DNA of 57,115 bases from an uncultured SAR116 cluster alpha proteobacterium. Its GTDB lineage: Bacteria; Pseudomonadota; Alphaproteobacteria; Puniceispirillales; Marisalimonadaceae. Location: contig CACAMV010000004.1 of the NCBI GenBank assembly GCA_902533695.1, positions 1 through 57,115 of the forward strand, written 5' to 3'. The notes below the pieces were generated by a model. The model did no database searches, was not told where the DNA came from, and saw only the letters and a program-made list of their open reading frames with translations. The position numbers and the translations under genes are program-made. Positions 19,367 through 28,675 of the stretch are shown piece by piece. Numbering within the stretch: the stretch's first letter is position 1; the number at the start of each line of letters is the position of its first letter.

Positions 19367-19765
19367 TTAACTTTCACGGGCATTTGTGTAAGCTTGATAA
19401 CTGTGCTCTTGACAATATGGTCTACCTGACATGATTTCCTTTCCACAGAACTTAAATCCTGGCAATTTAGGATCCCCAATAGGCCAACAACATTTTATCC
19501 TTGACCACATTACGTTCCTCAATGAAAGTTTCAGTGGAAGATCATCTTCATTATCAAAGATCATTTTTTCTTTTTCAGACACTTCATCTGTGCTAGATAA
19601 TATTGGTGAATTTCTTTTTGGAAGACCTAGTCTATGAGCTTTACCTGCGATTGCATTTCTTGACACACCTAACTCATTACCAATTTTTGTAATTGGGAGC
19701 CCTGAATCCCAAAGAGATTTTAACAATTTTAATTTTTTTTCATCCCATATAGTCGTTTTTGACAT
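19367..19765 (-). CDS. gcrA: GcrA cell-cycle regulator
   Basis: A 132-residue protein of the alphaproteobacterial GcrA family, which binds sigma-70 RNA polymerase and, in Caulobacter, activates promoters with methylated GANTC sites. The N-terminal helix-turn-helix reads TTIWDEKKLKLLKSLWDSGL and VSRNAIAGKAHRLGLPKR. The C-terminal sigma-interacting part has CCWPIGDP, FCGKEIMSGRPYCQEH. It is somewhat shorter than Caulobacter GcrA (about 170). It is 19 bases after the aroE-like gene and just before pepN. The CcrM methylase is not in the window. Confidence 0.95.
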   Translation of the reverse strand: MSKTTIWDEKKLKLLKSLWDSGLPITKIGNELGVSRNAIAGKAHRLGLPKRNSPILSSTDEVSEKEKMIFDNEDDLPLKLSLRNVMWSRIKCCWPIGDPKLPGFKFCGKEIMSGRPYCQEHSYQAYTNARES

Positions 19766-19784
19766 TTTATTACCTCAATATTTA

Positions 19785-20582
19785 TCAAAAATTAAAAAGT
19801 CTAGTTACTAAACTAATCTGACTTTCTAACATATATTTACCCAAATGAACCTGTTTTTTATACATTTTAGCATGTTTAATCAACATTGTTTCCTCTGGTT
19901 CCATAATGATGTCAGCTATTAAAGCATCTTTTTTTGTATTGGAAACTTCAAATGGTAAATCTTTGTTTTCTTTTAAACCTATACTGGTGGCATTTATGAT
20001 TATATCATAATCAGAAATGTTATAATTAGAAAAATTTTCTTTTTCAATCACTGAATTAGGATAAAAAGATTTTAATCTTTTAACTAGATTTTGTGCTTTT
20101 TGTTCATCTCTATTAACTATTTTAAACTTTTTTAAATTACTCTTTTGTAGGGCAAACGAAATTGCAATTCCTGCGCCTCCAGCACCAAAAATACATACTG
20201 ATTTATTTTCTAAAGAAATATTCTTATTTCTTAAACCGTCAACAAAACCCATACCATCAAAATTGTTTCCAATTGTTTTTTTATTATCAAATTTAATCCA
20301 ATTAACAGCTCCTGTTTGCTTGGCTTCTATATCTAATTCATCACAAAAATTTAAAACATCAATTTTGTGGGGAATAGTGACAGTTAAACCAACAAAATTT
20401 TTAATATTTTTTAATCCATTTATTACTGATCCTAAATCTTTTCTCGTTACATTTAGAGGAACCATTACAGCATTTATTTGATTTTTATTAAAAAAATCAG
20501 TAAACAATGTAGGAGCTTTTACATGATCCACAGGATCAGCTATACAACCAAATATTTTTGTAGTGGCTTCTATTTTTAACAT
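19785..20582 (-). CDS. Shikimate dehydrogenase-family protein (atypical AroE/YdiB homologue)
   Basis: About 265 residues with the two-domain AroE fold: VTIPHK (catalytic lysine) near residue 74, NNFDGMGF (Asp of the NxDG motif) near 107, the NADP-binding GAGGAGIAISFAL near 134-146, and NATSIGL near 195. The usual N-terminal shikimate-binding motif (Ser-x-Ser-Pro) is replaced by DHVKAP, so the substrate may not be shikimate. The start is placed at the ATG at 20582, after the msrB stop; a TTG at 20600 would overlap msrB. No clear ribosome site is seen for either. It lies in an msrB-aroE-gcrA-pepN run. Confidence 0.8.
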   Translation of the reverse strand: MLKIEATTKIFGCIADPVDHVKAPTLFTDFFNKNQINAVMVPLNVTRKDLGSVINGLKNIKNFVGLTVTIPHKIDVLNFCDELDIEAKQTGAVNWIKFDNKKTIGNNFDGMGFVDGLRNKNISLENKSVCIFGAGGAGIAISFALQKSNLKKFKIVNRDEQKAQNLVKRLKSFYPNSVIEKENFSNYNISDYDIIINATSIGLKENKDLPFEVSNTKKDALIADIIMEPEETMLIKHAKMYKKQVHLGKYMLESQISLVTRLFNF

Positions 20583-20586
20583 TTTA

Positions 20587-20949
20587 TTATTTTTCAACAA
20601 ACAAGAGAGAAAGAGAATTTATACAATATCTTAGACCTGTAGGCTTAGGACCATCATCAAAAACATGCCCTAAATGAGCATTACATTTTTTACAATGAAC
20701 CTCATATCTAATCATAGATAATGATTTGTCCATGGCAGTACCGATTGCGTCTCCATTTATAGGAAGGTAAAAGGATGGCCAACCAGTGCCAGAATCATAC
20801 TTAGTAAGACTAGAAAAAAGTTTATTTCCACAACAAACGCAAGAATAAGTACCTTCTTGCTTATTGTTCAGATATTCACCGGTAAAAGGTGCCTCTGTAA
20901 CATGTTTTTGGGTAACTTTGTATTGTTCATCTGTAAGTTTATTTTTCAA
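20587..20949 (-). CDS. msrB: Peptide-methionine (R)-S-oxide reductase
   Basis: A 120-residue MsrB that repairs oxidised methionine. Four zinc-binding cysteines occur as CVCCG near residue 38 and [12 protein letters not shown] near 84. [10 protein letters not shown], and the catalytic cysteine in [13 protein letters not shown] near the end, are diagnostic. The length is slightly short of the usual 130-140. It heads the run into the aroE-like gene, gcrA and pepN. Confidence 0.96.
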   Translation of the reverse strand: MKNKLTDEQYKVTQKHVTEAPFTGEYLNNKQEGTYSCVCCGNKLFSSLTKYDSGTGWPSFYLPINGDAIGTAMDKSLSMIRYEVHCKKCNAHLGHVFDDGPKPTGLRYCINSLSLLFVEK

Positions 20950-21023
20950 ATTTTTCTCTTATTACTAAATCATTCTTTTATCACATTGGATAAAAAAAGT
21001 GAAGCATTGCATTATAAAGAAAT

Positions 21024-21632
21024 TTATTCTTTTAAATATAAATTTCGAATATAAATTACTCTAATGACAAAAGTTAACCAACATAATATTCCAAAGATTA
21101 AAGCAATCAAATGTGCAAATTCATGAAAAACAATCATTGATGAAAAAAATATAATCGTTTCAAAACCTTCAGTTATACCTCCAATATAAAAAAAAGATTT
21201 ATTTTTTTGTGATATTTTTATTTTTTTAGTTTTCTCAATAATCCAAGCCGAAGCTAAAAAACTTGAACATGATGCTACAAAACTAGACAACAAAAAAGCA
21301 AAGTAGAAAGAATTTTGTTCATATATTAAAATAAAACCAAGAGGGATAATACTGTAAATAATATAATCTGACACAATGTCATAAAAACCTCCTAAATCTG
21401 AAATTTTAGTCTCTCTTGCTATTGCTCCATCAATTCCATCAAGAAATCTATTAAAAAGAAAAAAAATTAAAGCTAAATGAAAAAATTTATTTATTAAAAA
21501 TATAAAACTTAATAATCCTATTATTAGTCCAAACAATGTGACTTGATTACTTTTAAATCCGTAATCTATAAATATCAGCGCAATCCTTCTTAAAATGGGC
21601 TTTAAGAAAGTGTTTAACTCCTTATCTATCAT
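21024..21632 (-). CDS. CDP-alcohol phosphatidyltransferase family membrane protein
   Basis: A 202-residue membrane enzyme with about five to six hydrophobic helices. The active-site signature of the family is present as DGIDGAIARETKISDLGG followed by FYDIVSD near residue 66-91, giving the four metal-binding aspartates. The arginine-to-glycine spacing fits a subgroup often annotated only at family level, so the alcohol acceptor (glycerol-phosphate, inositol-phosphate or other) is unknown. It begins right after the LysM protein gene, with stop and start adjacent, implying a shared transcript. Confidence 0.88.
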   Translation of the reverse strand: MIDKELNTFLKPILRRIALIFIDYGFKSNQVTLFGLIIGLLSFIFLINKFFHLALIFFLFNRFLDGIDGAIARETKISDLGGFYDIVSDYIIYSIIPLGFILIYEQNSFYFAFLLSSFVASCSSFLASAWIIEKTKKIKISQKNKSFFYIGGITEGFETIIFFSSMIVFHEFAHLIALIFGILCWLTFVIRVIYIRNLYLKE

Positions 21633-22697
21633 TTAATTTGGTAATATAAACAATTGTTTGGGAAAAATAAGATTTGGATTCTCAATTTTATTTTTGTTCA
21701 AATTAAAAATTTCCAAGTACTTATCACCACCACCTAGCCTTTTATATGCTATTTTCCATAATGCATCACCTTTCTGCACCACAATAAGTGTTTTTCCTTC
21801 AGAGTCCTTGATTTCATTTCCAAATAAATCAAGATGATCTTCAGCAATAATCTTACCTTTTTTATCAATCAATGAAACCGATAACTTTTGTTTTCCTATA
21901 ATCAATTGATTAGGTAAAGTAACAGCCCATTCGTTATCAATAATTTTATCTGAAAATACTTCTTTTCCAGATATTCTTGCATCAACTTGGATTCCACCAA
22001 TTGCGTAACCTGTTAAATTAATTTGTTTTAAATTTAAATCATTAGTTAAAGTTAAAATAGAAATTTCTGGCTTTAAATTATCAGGCAATTTGCTAATTTT
22101 GTTTTTAATTTTCATTTTTTCATTTGACAATATTTTACCAGGTCCTTGAATAATTTTAGTACCAATTTTACTTTCGGAATTAATTAATGCAACTATTGGA
22201 ATTTCAGACAAATCCTCTTTTAATTTTACAGCAATCGCTTGATCAGCAATAATTATATTATTATTTGGTTTTGTAACTTTAAATACTAAAATATGCTCAC
22301 CAGCCTTGAGCAATTTTTTCGGAACAATGACAAATTCTCCAGTTTTATCACTGACTGTTTTAGCTATTATTTCTCCCTTAGAAATTATATGAACTTCAGA
22401 ATTTGGGAAAACTTTTCCTGCAACGACAAGACCACCTTCTGGACTTACTCTTATAGTTTCTAAAATAAAAATTTTATTTTTCTGAACGTTCTTTTTAGGA
22501 ACAGTCAAAATTTGATTATTTTTTTTGTCAAATTCATTTTTACTTTTTGGTACTAATGGTTTTGCGTCAACAATTTCTTTGACAACTGGAACAGAGATTT
22601 TTTTTTCATTTTGATTTGCTGGTTGATAAATATTTATAAAAACTGCTGCAAGAGCAATCATAGAACCAATTAATAGCAAATAAATTATTTTGGACAA
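21633..22697 (-). CDS. LysM-domain envelope protein with N-terminal anchor
   Basis: A 354-residue protein. An N-terminal hydrophobic helix (about residues 3-24) suggests membrane anchoring or secretion. A low-complexity lysine-rich linker follows, then beta-rich Ig-like segments around 85-165 (SPEGGLVVAGKVFPNSEVHI) and 215-290. A C-terminal LysM (about 305-352) reads VVQKGDALWKIAYKRLGGG and binds peptidoglycan. This layout is known from alphaproteobacterial LysM peptidoglycan-binding proteins. The start is TTG; no in-frame ATG lies upstream and the ATG at codon 13 would split the hydrophobic helix. Confidence 0.85.
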   Translation of the reverse strand: MSKIIYLLLIGSMIALAAVFINIYQPANQNEKKISVPVVKEIVDAKPLVPKSKNEFDKKNNQILTVPKKNVQKNKIFILETIRVSPEGGLVVAGKVFPNSEVHIISKGEIIAKTVSDKTGEFVIVPKKLLKAGEHILVFKVTKPNNNIIIADQAIAVKLKEDLSEIPIVALINSESKIGTKIIQGPGKILSNEKMKIKNKISKLPDNLKPEISILTLTNDLNLKQINLTGYAIGGIQVDARISGKEVFSDKIIDNEWAVTLPNQLIIGKQKLSVSLIDKKGKIIAEDHLDLFGNEIKDSEGKTLIVVQKGDALWKIAYKRLGGGDKYLEIFNLNKNKIENPNLIFPKQLFILPN

Positions 22698-22785
22698 AAT
22701 CTTTATCTTTCATTTTATTTTACAACTATAATACATTAGAATTTTCATAAAACAAAGGGGTTAATAAAAGTATCAAAATAAAAAA

Positions 22786-23340
22786 ATGAAAGTAAATTTA
22801 AAAAGAAAAATTTGTGTTTTTTGTGGCGCTTCTAAAGGAATAAATCCAGAATATGAAAAAATTACTTTTGAAACGGGTAAAATAATTGGAAAACTTAATT
22901 ATGATTTAGTTTTTGGAGGTGGAAGCACTGGTTTAATGGGTGCCTTAGCAAAAGGAGCTTTGTCAAAAGATTCAAATGTTCATGGAGTAATTCCAAAATT
23001 TTTAACTAAAAAAGAGATCCCAATTAACAATATAACTTTAACTAAGACTAATACAATTAGTAAAAGAAAATTAACAATGCTTAACATTTCTTCAATTTTT
23101 TTAGTTTTACCTGGGGGTATTGGAACCCTTGACGAGCTTTTTGAAGTACTTACGCTTGTTCAATTAAAACAAATTAATAACAAACCAACTCTAATTTTAA
23201 ATGTTAATAATTTTTGGGATCCTCTTTTAGAGATATTTAACAAATTAGTTGAAGAAGGTTTTTTAAAAGAAAATTTTGTTAAAAATATATTAGTTTTAAA
23301 AAATCTTAAACATTTAGAATCTTTTTTAAAAAGTTTTTGA
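22786..23340 (+). CDS. LOG-family nucleoside 5'-monophosphate phosphoribohydrolase (TIGR00730)
   Basis: A 184-residue Rossmann-like protein with the two LOG signatures: VFGGGSTGLMGALAKGA near residue 43-59 and the catalytic PGGIGTLDELFE near 108-119. Homologues cleave cytokinin riboside or other purine nucleotide monophosphates to free base and ribose 5-phosphate. FCGASKGINPEY near the N-terminus is typical. It is divergent from the LysM gene, and the next gene begins 56 bases later on the same strand. Confidence 0.92.
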   Translation: MKVNLKRKICVFCGASKGINPEYEKITFETGKIIGKLNYDLVFGGGSTGLMGALAKGALSKDSNVHGVIPKFLTKKEIPINNITLTKTNTISKRKLTMLNISSIFLVLPGGIGTLDELFEVLTLVQLKQINNKPTLILNVNNFWDPLLEIFNKLVEEGFLKENFVKNILVLKNLKHLESFLKSF

Positions 23341-23396
23341 AAAATATAAAATAAATATATAATAATTGTTAAACTTTAATTACTTCAGGTATAAAA

Positions 23397-24761
23397 ATGA
23401 TTGATTTACTAAGTGTGGCAAAAGCAGAAGCAAATGGTGAAGACTTGCAAGCATTATTTTCTTCTTTGTTTAAAACATCTTTAAAAAAACCAAATGGTTA
23501 CCCAAATGCTATTGTTTGGGAGGGAGGACGCTTTGACAATACTGTAAAACCAATTGCACATTCTTTAACGGATGCCTATGCATTGTTAGGAACAATAGCG
23601 ACAATAGATATATTAGGTTTACCTTTTTATGCTATTCCAATGTGGTCTCAAATTAGACACGATTTAAAACTTGAACCTTTAAGTTGGTTTGGAAATATGC
23701 CGTTTACATCTATTAAATGGTCTACTGCAGGCGATGCTTATGTAAATAATAAAAATGGTAAAAAAGTAGTGGTAATGGGCAAATCTGGTAACGCCCCGTT
23801 AAGGACTCAAGCAGGTGTCTACTGTAATGTAAGACCGTATGGGCCAATAACCGTCGTGAGATGTATGCCTTGCCTTCCTTATTCTCAAGATAAATCTGTT
23901 TTCAATGTGAATGCAGATACTGGTATTATCCACTCAGAAATGAATACACCAGCTATTCAGATGGCTTATGCAGGAAGATTGTTTTTAAAAATGATTAATG
24001 AAACAGGTAAACTTGGGAGGATAGCTTTCAAACCCACACAAGCAATGGAGGATGGAATAAACGCTGGTATTGTAACTTGGTTATTGGAAGGAACAAAATT
24101 CAAAATTGGAAGAAAATGGGCTGTAAATGCTTATGAGGAACATAAATCAAATATTGAGAAAATAATTAAATTACTTCCCTCAACTTTCAAACATGGCATG
24201 GAAAATTGGGGTGGACAAATTGAACAGCATATTTCAGATACAAATTACGGTTTATTGTTATGGGATTTGATCCAAAAACGAGAATGTATAATACTTGCTA
24301 CTGATCTTGATGGTGATAGATTAACAGATTTACTAGCAGATGTTTCTGACCCTCTTAGAGAATTTGGAGACATAATTTTAAAGAGTGTTGGAGAAAATAC
24401 TAAAATGGATACTTTGTGGAACAAACTTGGATATACTACTGGTAATGGCCGAGACATGACTTCAATAATGCATCGAATTGATGGACCTCCAATACATGAA
24501 CAGACTTTAGGTTCTGCAGACGCAATGTTATTAAGATTATTGAATGGCGATGAAAGCATGGGTGGAACAAAGCAACCTTATGACCCTCGTATTCATTTTG
24601 TTCTCATTAGAGATGCTTATATTGATGCAAACCCTGGAAATGAGAAGCTTAAACAATGGCTTGATAAAACATTAAACACTTTTGACCATGTTTATTCTAA
24701 GGGAAGACCAGGGTTTATAGAAGGTTATAAAAAATTAAAGGAGAATATTCGACCTTGGTAA
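23397..24761 (+). CDS. Uncharacterised 454-residue cytosolic protein
   Basis: I do not recognise this family. The protein is long, well composed and non-repetitive, lacks a signal peptide or membrane helix, and has high Gly/Trp/Pro content like an enzyme. Notable blocks are WEGGRFDNTVKPIAHSL near residue 41, a run of cysteines CNVRPYGPITVVRCMPCLPY near 142-161, MENWGGQIEQHISDTNYG near 264, ATDLDGDRLTDLLADVSDP near 300 and MTSIMHRIDGPPIHEQTLGS near 358. It shares its 3' end region with a convergent aminotransferase gene (1-base gap). Normal codon use and no frameshift indicate a real gene. Confidence 0.85.
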   Translation: MIDLLSVAKAEANGEDLQALFSSLFKTSLKKPNGYPNAIVWEGGRFDNTVKPIAHSLTDAYALLGTIATIDILGLPFYAIPMWSQIRHDLKLEPLSWFGNMPFTSIKWSTAGDAYVNNKNGKKVVVMGKSGNAPLRTQAGVYCNVRPYGPITVVRCMPCLPYSQDKSVFNVNADTGIIHSEMNTPAIQMAYAGRLFLKMINETGKLGRIAFKPTQAMEDGINAGIVTWLLEGTKFKIGRKWAVNAYEEHKSNIEKIIKLLPSTFKHGMENWGGQIEQHISDTNYGLLLWDLIQKRECIILATDLDGDRLTDLLADVSDPLREFGDIILKSVGENTKMDTLWNKLGYTTGNGRDMTSIMHRIDGPPIHEQTLGSADAMLLRLLNGDESMGGTKQPYDPRIHFVLIRDAYIDANPGNEKLKQWLDKTLNTFDHVYSKGRPGFIEGYKKLKENIRPW

Positions 24762-24762
24762 T

Positions 24763-25920
24763 TTATGATAATTCCTTTTTTAATCTATTAAGAATATTAT
24801 CTAAATAATTTAGATCTGAAGCAAAGCACAACCTTAAATGTCCTTCTCCTGACTTTCCAAACGCAACACCTGGAGCTAAACCAACTTGAGTTTTCTCAAT
24901 TAAAAATTTAGCATATTCAACAGAATTGCTCATATCTTTAACTTTAAAAAAAGAGTAAAACGCTGCATTAGTTTCAGGCATATGAATTTTGTTCCAATTC
25001 TTAGTTCTTTCAAAAACTAAATCGCGAGATTTTTTTAAATCATTTTTTACACCATGTACTATTGATTTATAATTTATCAAAGCACTAAAAAAACCCTCTT
25101 GTAAAAATTCAGGAACACCAGTAGTTGAAATTTGTACCAACTTTGCAATATGTTCACCTAAAAATTCAGGATGAGAAAGCCAACCAACTCTCCAGCCTGT
25201 CATATTAAAACTTTTTGAAGAGGAATTTATTACTATTAATTTGTCACTAGGCTTGGCAAATTGTAGAAAGCTTGGTGAAACATCCCTATCAAATACAATT
25301 TGGTGGTAGACTTCATCAGCAATTAACCAACAATTTCTTTTTCTTATAAAAGAGGTTATTTCTTCTTGTTCACTTTCATTTAACATCCAACCTGTTGGAT
25401 TACTTGGACTATTTATAAATACCATCTTTGTTTTGTTTGAAATTGAATTAAATAGTTCTGTGAGATCTAATTGCCATTTATTTTTTAATTTTAAATTTAC
25501 TTCTTTTATTTTAGCTTGCTTTAAAATTACGGACGAACGAATATTAGGCCATACAGGACCAACTATTACAACTTCATCGTTTTTCTCGATCAACATATCA
25601 CAAATAATTTTAATTCCTAACATTCCTCCAGTAACCAAACTATTATTTTCTGGTGTTAAATTTAAACCAAATACACTGTTCATATAATTAGAAAGTGCTT
25701 CACGTATTTTCGGTAATCCATTTTGGTAAGTATAAAATGTTTGACCATTCTTTAAGGAATTAATAGCTTCTCTATATATTATTTCTTTCGTTGGTTGATT
25801 ACCTTCACCAAACCATGCTGCAAAAATCTTTTTTCCTGTTCTATTAGAGTATGCCCTTCCAAAGTTTGCAATTTCCATAATTGGTGTTTCTTTTATTTCC
25901 AGAACGCTTTTAGCTAACAT
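24763..25920 (-). CDS. Class I pyridoxal-phosphate aminotransferase
   Basis: A 385-residue fold-type I PLP enzyme. Substrate- and cofactor-binding signatures are NSPSNPTGW near residue 168, IADEVYHQIVF near 203, the Schiff-base lysine in NSSSKSFNMTGWRVGWL near 235-251 and GEGHLRLCFA near the end, with the carboxylate-binding Arg. It differs clearly from the aminotransferase at 11.6 kb, so this is a second subfamily. It lies 5 bases downstream of alaS, so co-transcription is likely. Confidence 0.92.
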   Translation of the reverse strand: MLAKSVLEIKETPIMEIANFGRAYSNRTGKKIFAAWFGEGNQPTKEIIYREAINSLKNGQTFYTYQNGLPKIREALSNYMNSVFGLNLTPENNSLVTGGMLGIKIICDMLIEKNDEVVIVGPVWPNIRSSVILKQAKIKEVNLKLKNKWQLDLTELFNSISNKTKMVFINSPSNPTGWMLNESEQEEITSFIRKRNCWLIADEVYHQIVFDRDVSPSFLQFAKPSDKLIVINSSSKSFNMTGWRVGWLSHPEFLGEHIAKLVQISTTGVPEFLQEGFFSALINYKSIVHGVKNDLKKSRDLVFERTKNWNKIHMPETNAAFYSFFKVKDMSNSVEYAKFLIEKTQVGLAPGVAFGKSGEGHLRLCFASDLNYLDNILNRLKKELS

Positions 25921-25925
25921 AAAAC

Positions 25926-28595
25926 TTACTTTCCATTTTGATTTGAAATATATTTTTTTAGTTCGTTTATTGCATTTTCAATTTTGTCAACACTTTGTCC
26001 ACCTGATTGTGCCATATCTCTTCTACCTCCCCCTCGAGCACCATCTAATTCACTTGATATCTTATTAACAAGATCGATAGCATCAAATCTATCTAAAGAC
26101 TTTTTATCAACAGATACAACGAAGGAGACCTTATTATTAAATTTTGATATAACACAAACAATATTTACTTTTAATGATTTTAAAAATTTTTCCGCTGAAG
26201 ATTTTAAGTCCCTTGGATTTAAATCATCGAATACATTGACAAAAAATTTTACACCTTTCAAATTAAAAATTTGATAATCATTTTCTTGAAAAATCATTTC
26301 ATTTTTAATTTTTTTAGCATTTAATTTATAATCTGAATTTTCTTTAATCAATTGGTCAATTTTTTGAATGATCAAATTTGTTTGAGAGTTTAATTTATTA
26401 ACTATAGAGTCAAGAATATCACTTTTATTTTCATAATAATTAATAGCACTTTTTCTAGTGACTGCTTCAATTCTTCTTACACCCGAAGAAACACCAGTTT
26501 CGTTCACAATTTTAAATAATAAAGATTCACCATTGTCTGACAAGTGAGTTCCACCACAAAGTTCTACTGACCAAGCGATTCTCCTATCACTACCTTTCCC
26601 TCCCATGGAAACAACCCTTACTTGATCTCCATATTTTTCACCAAACAAAGCTATAGCACCCTTATCTATAGCATCTTGAGGTTTCATAATATCAGTTTTA
26701 ATTTTATTTTTTTCTAAAATTTTTTTGTTAACAATATTTTCAATTAAACGAATTTGATCAGAATTGATTTGCTTGTTATGACTAAAATCAAATCTGAGTT
26801 TATCTTTAGAAACTAAGGATCCTTTTTGTTTAACATGCAAACCAAAAGTCTTTCTTAGGGCTTCATGCATTAAATGAGTTGCTGTATGATGTGAACTAAC
26901 ATCTAATCTATAATTTTTGTCGACTTTTTGTTCACAATGACTAAATTTATTAATTTTTCCTTTCAAAATTTTCACTTTGTGAATAAAGATGACTTTGTTA
27001 TTACCAATTGTTAACCTTTGACAATCAATTATTACTGCTTCAAAGTCTTTTGATTGTATTACTCCAACGTCTGACACTTGTCCGCCCGATTCTGCAAAAA
27101 AAACACTTTTATCAAATATTAATTGACCTGTTTCTTCTTTCTCCAATTTGTCGACTGAAACTCCATCTTTCAATATTAAAATAATTTTACAAGTTAAATT
27201 ATAATTTTCATATCCAACAAATTTTGTTGAACCTAAATCATCTAATAACTTAGTTAAATTTCTATCAATTACCTTGTCACCTGAACCAACCCATGCTTTT
27301 CTAGCTTTACTTTTTTGATTTTCCATTTCTTTGTCAAATTCTTTAATATCTACATCCCATCCATACCCTTTTAAAACGTCTTGAGTCAGGTCCAATGGAA
27401 ACCCAAAAGTATCATAAAGTTCAAATGCCTTTTTACCTGAAAAAATTGATTCAGATTTATTAGATTTAATTTCATTTTTTAATATAGTCAGTCCTCTTTC
27501 CAAAGTTTCTTTAAATTTTATCTCTTCATCCTGTATTACATTTTTAATCGTATTCTCTTCATCTTTTAAAATTGGATATGCTTTTCCCATTTCATTTATC
27601 AAATAAGAAACTAACTTGTGCATGAAAATTTCTTTGCAACCTAAAATATTAGAGTGTCTAATTGCCCTTCTTAATATCCTTCTTAACACATATCCTCTAC
27701 CTTCATTACTTGGCAACACACCTTCAGAGATCAAAAAAGAAGCAGATCTTATGTGGTCTGCAATCACTCTATGAGATTTTAATGTATTTGAATTGACCTT
27801 AGTTCTAGTAACTTCTGAAGATCCTTGAATTAAATTTTTAAATAAATCAATTTCATAGTTATCATGTGTACCTTGTAAAACAGCTGATATTCTCTCTAAG
27901 CCCATTCCTGTATCAATACATGGTTTTGGTAAATCAATTCTAGTTTTTGAATCAACTTGTTCAAATTGCATAAAAACTAAATTCCATATTTCTATATATC
28001 TATCACCATCTTCATTATAAGTACCAGGCATTCCTCCAGCGACATGATCTCCATGATCATAAAATATTTCTGAACATGGACCGCATGGACCTGTTTCTCC
28101 CATGCTCCAAAAGTTATCATTAGTTTTAATTTTAATTATTTTCTTATCATTTAATCCTGAAATTTTTTTCCACAATTGTTCTGCAACATTGTCCTCATGG
28201 AAAATTGTTATTAGCAATTTATCTTTTGGCAACTCATATACTTTAGTTAATAAATCCCAAGCAAAATATATTGCCTCTTCTTTAAAATAATCACCAAATG
28301 AAAAATTCCCTAACATTTCAAAAAACGTGTGATGCCGGGCTGTATGACCAACATTTTCAAGATCATTATGTTTTCCTCCAGCTCGAATACATTTTTGTGA
28401 TGTCACAGCTCTTGAAAACTGATTTTTTTCTGATCCTGTAAATATATTTTTAAATTGAACCATACCAGAGTTAGTAAATAACAATGTAGGGTCATTTTCA
28501 GGAACCAAATTACTTGATTTTACTAAATTATGGTCATTTTTTTTAAAGTAATTAATAAACTCATTTCTGATATCATTTAACAAAAATCTTTTCAT
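25926..28595 (-). CDS. alaS: Alanyl-tRNA synthetase
   Basis: An 889-residue class II synthetase. The catalytic domain has FTNSGMVQFKNIFTG and the AGGKHNDLENVG motif. The editing domain carries the zinc ligands HHTATHLMH near residue 570 and CGGTHLSDNG near 670. The C-Ala domain has the GARGGGRRDMAQSGG motif near residue 860. The length is standard (about 875). The ATG at 28595 is preferred to a TTG two codons earlier. It lies 80 bases downstream of recA, a conserved recA-alaS order in alphaproteobacteria. Confidence 0.98.
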   Translation of the reverse strand: MKRFLLNDIRNEFINYFKKNDHNLVKSSNLVPENDPTLLFTNSGMVQFKNIFTGSEKNQFSRAVTSQKCIRAGGKHNDLENVGHTARHHTFFEMLGNFSFGDYFKEEAIYFAWDLLTKVYELPKDKLLITIFHEDNVAEQLWKKISGLNDKKIIKIKTNDNFWSMGETGPCGPCSEIFYDHGDHVAGGMPGTYNEDGDRYIEIWNLVFMQFEQVDSKTRIDLPKPCIDTGMGLERISAVLQGTHDNYEIDLFKNLIQGSSEVTRTKVNSNTLKSHRVIADHIRSASFLISEGVLPSNEGRGYVLRRILRRAIRHSNILGCKEIFMHKLVSYLINEMGKAYPILKDEENTIKNVIQDEEIKFKETLERGLTILKNEIKSNKSESIFSGKKAFELYDTFGFPLDLTQDVLKGYGWDVDIKEFDKEMENQKSKARKAWVGSGDKVIDRNLTKLLDDLGSTKFVGYENYNLTCKIILILKDGVSVDKLEKEETGQLIFDKSVFFAESGGQVSDVGVIQSKDFEAVIIDCQRLTIGNNKVIFIHKVKILKGKINKFSHCEQKVDKNYRLDVSSHHTATHLMHEALRKTFGLHVKQKGSLVSKDKLRFDFSHNKQINSDQIRLIENIVNKKILEKNKIKTDIMKPQDAIDKGAIALFGEKYGDQVRVVSMGGKGSDRRIAWSVELCGGTHLSDNGESLLFKIVNETGVSSGVRRIEAVTRKSAINYYENKSDILDSIVNKLNSQTNLIIQKIDQLIKENSDYKLNAKKIKNEMIFQENDYQIFNLKGVKFFVNVFDDLNPRDLKSSAEKFLKSLKVNIVCVISKFNNKVSFVVSVDKKSLDRFDAIDLVNKISSELDGARGGGRRDMAQSGGQSVDKIENAINELKKYISNQNGK

Positions 28596-28675
28596 AACCA
28601 AATCTTATAATTAAATTTATTAAATTATTTTGTTATGATTATAGCAAGCTTAAATATTAAAATTTATTAATTATT

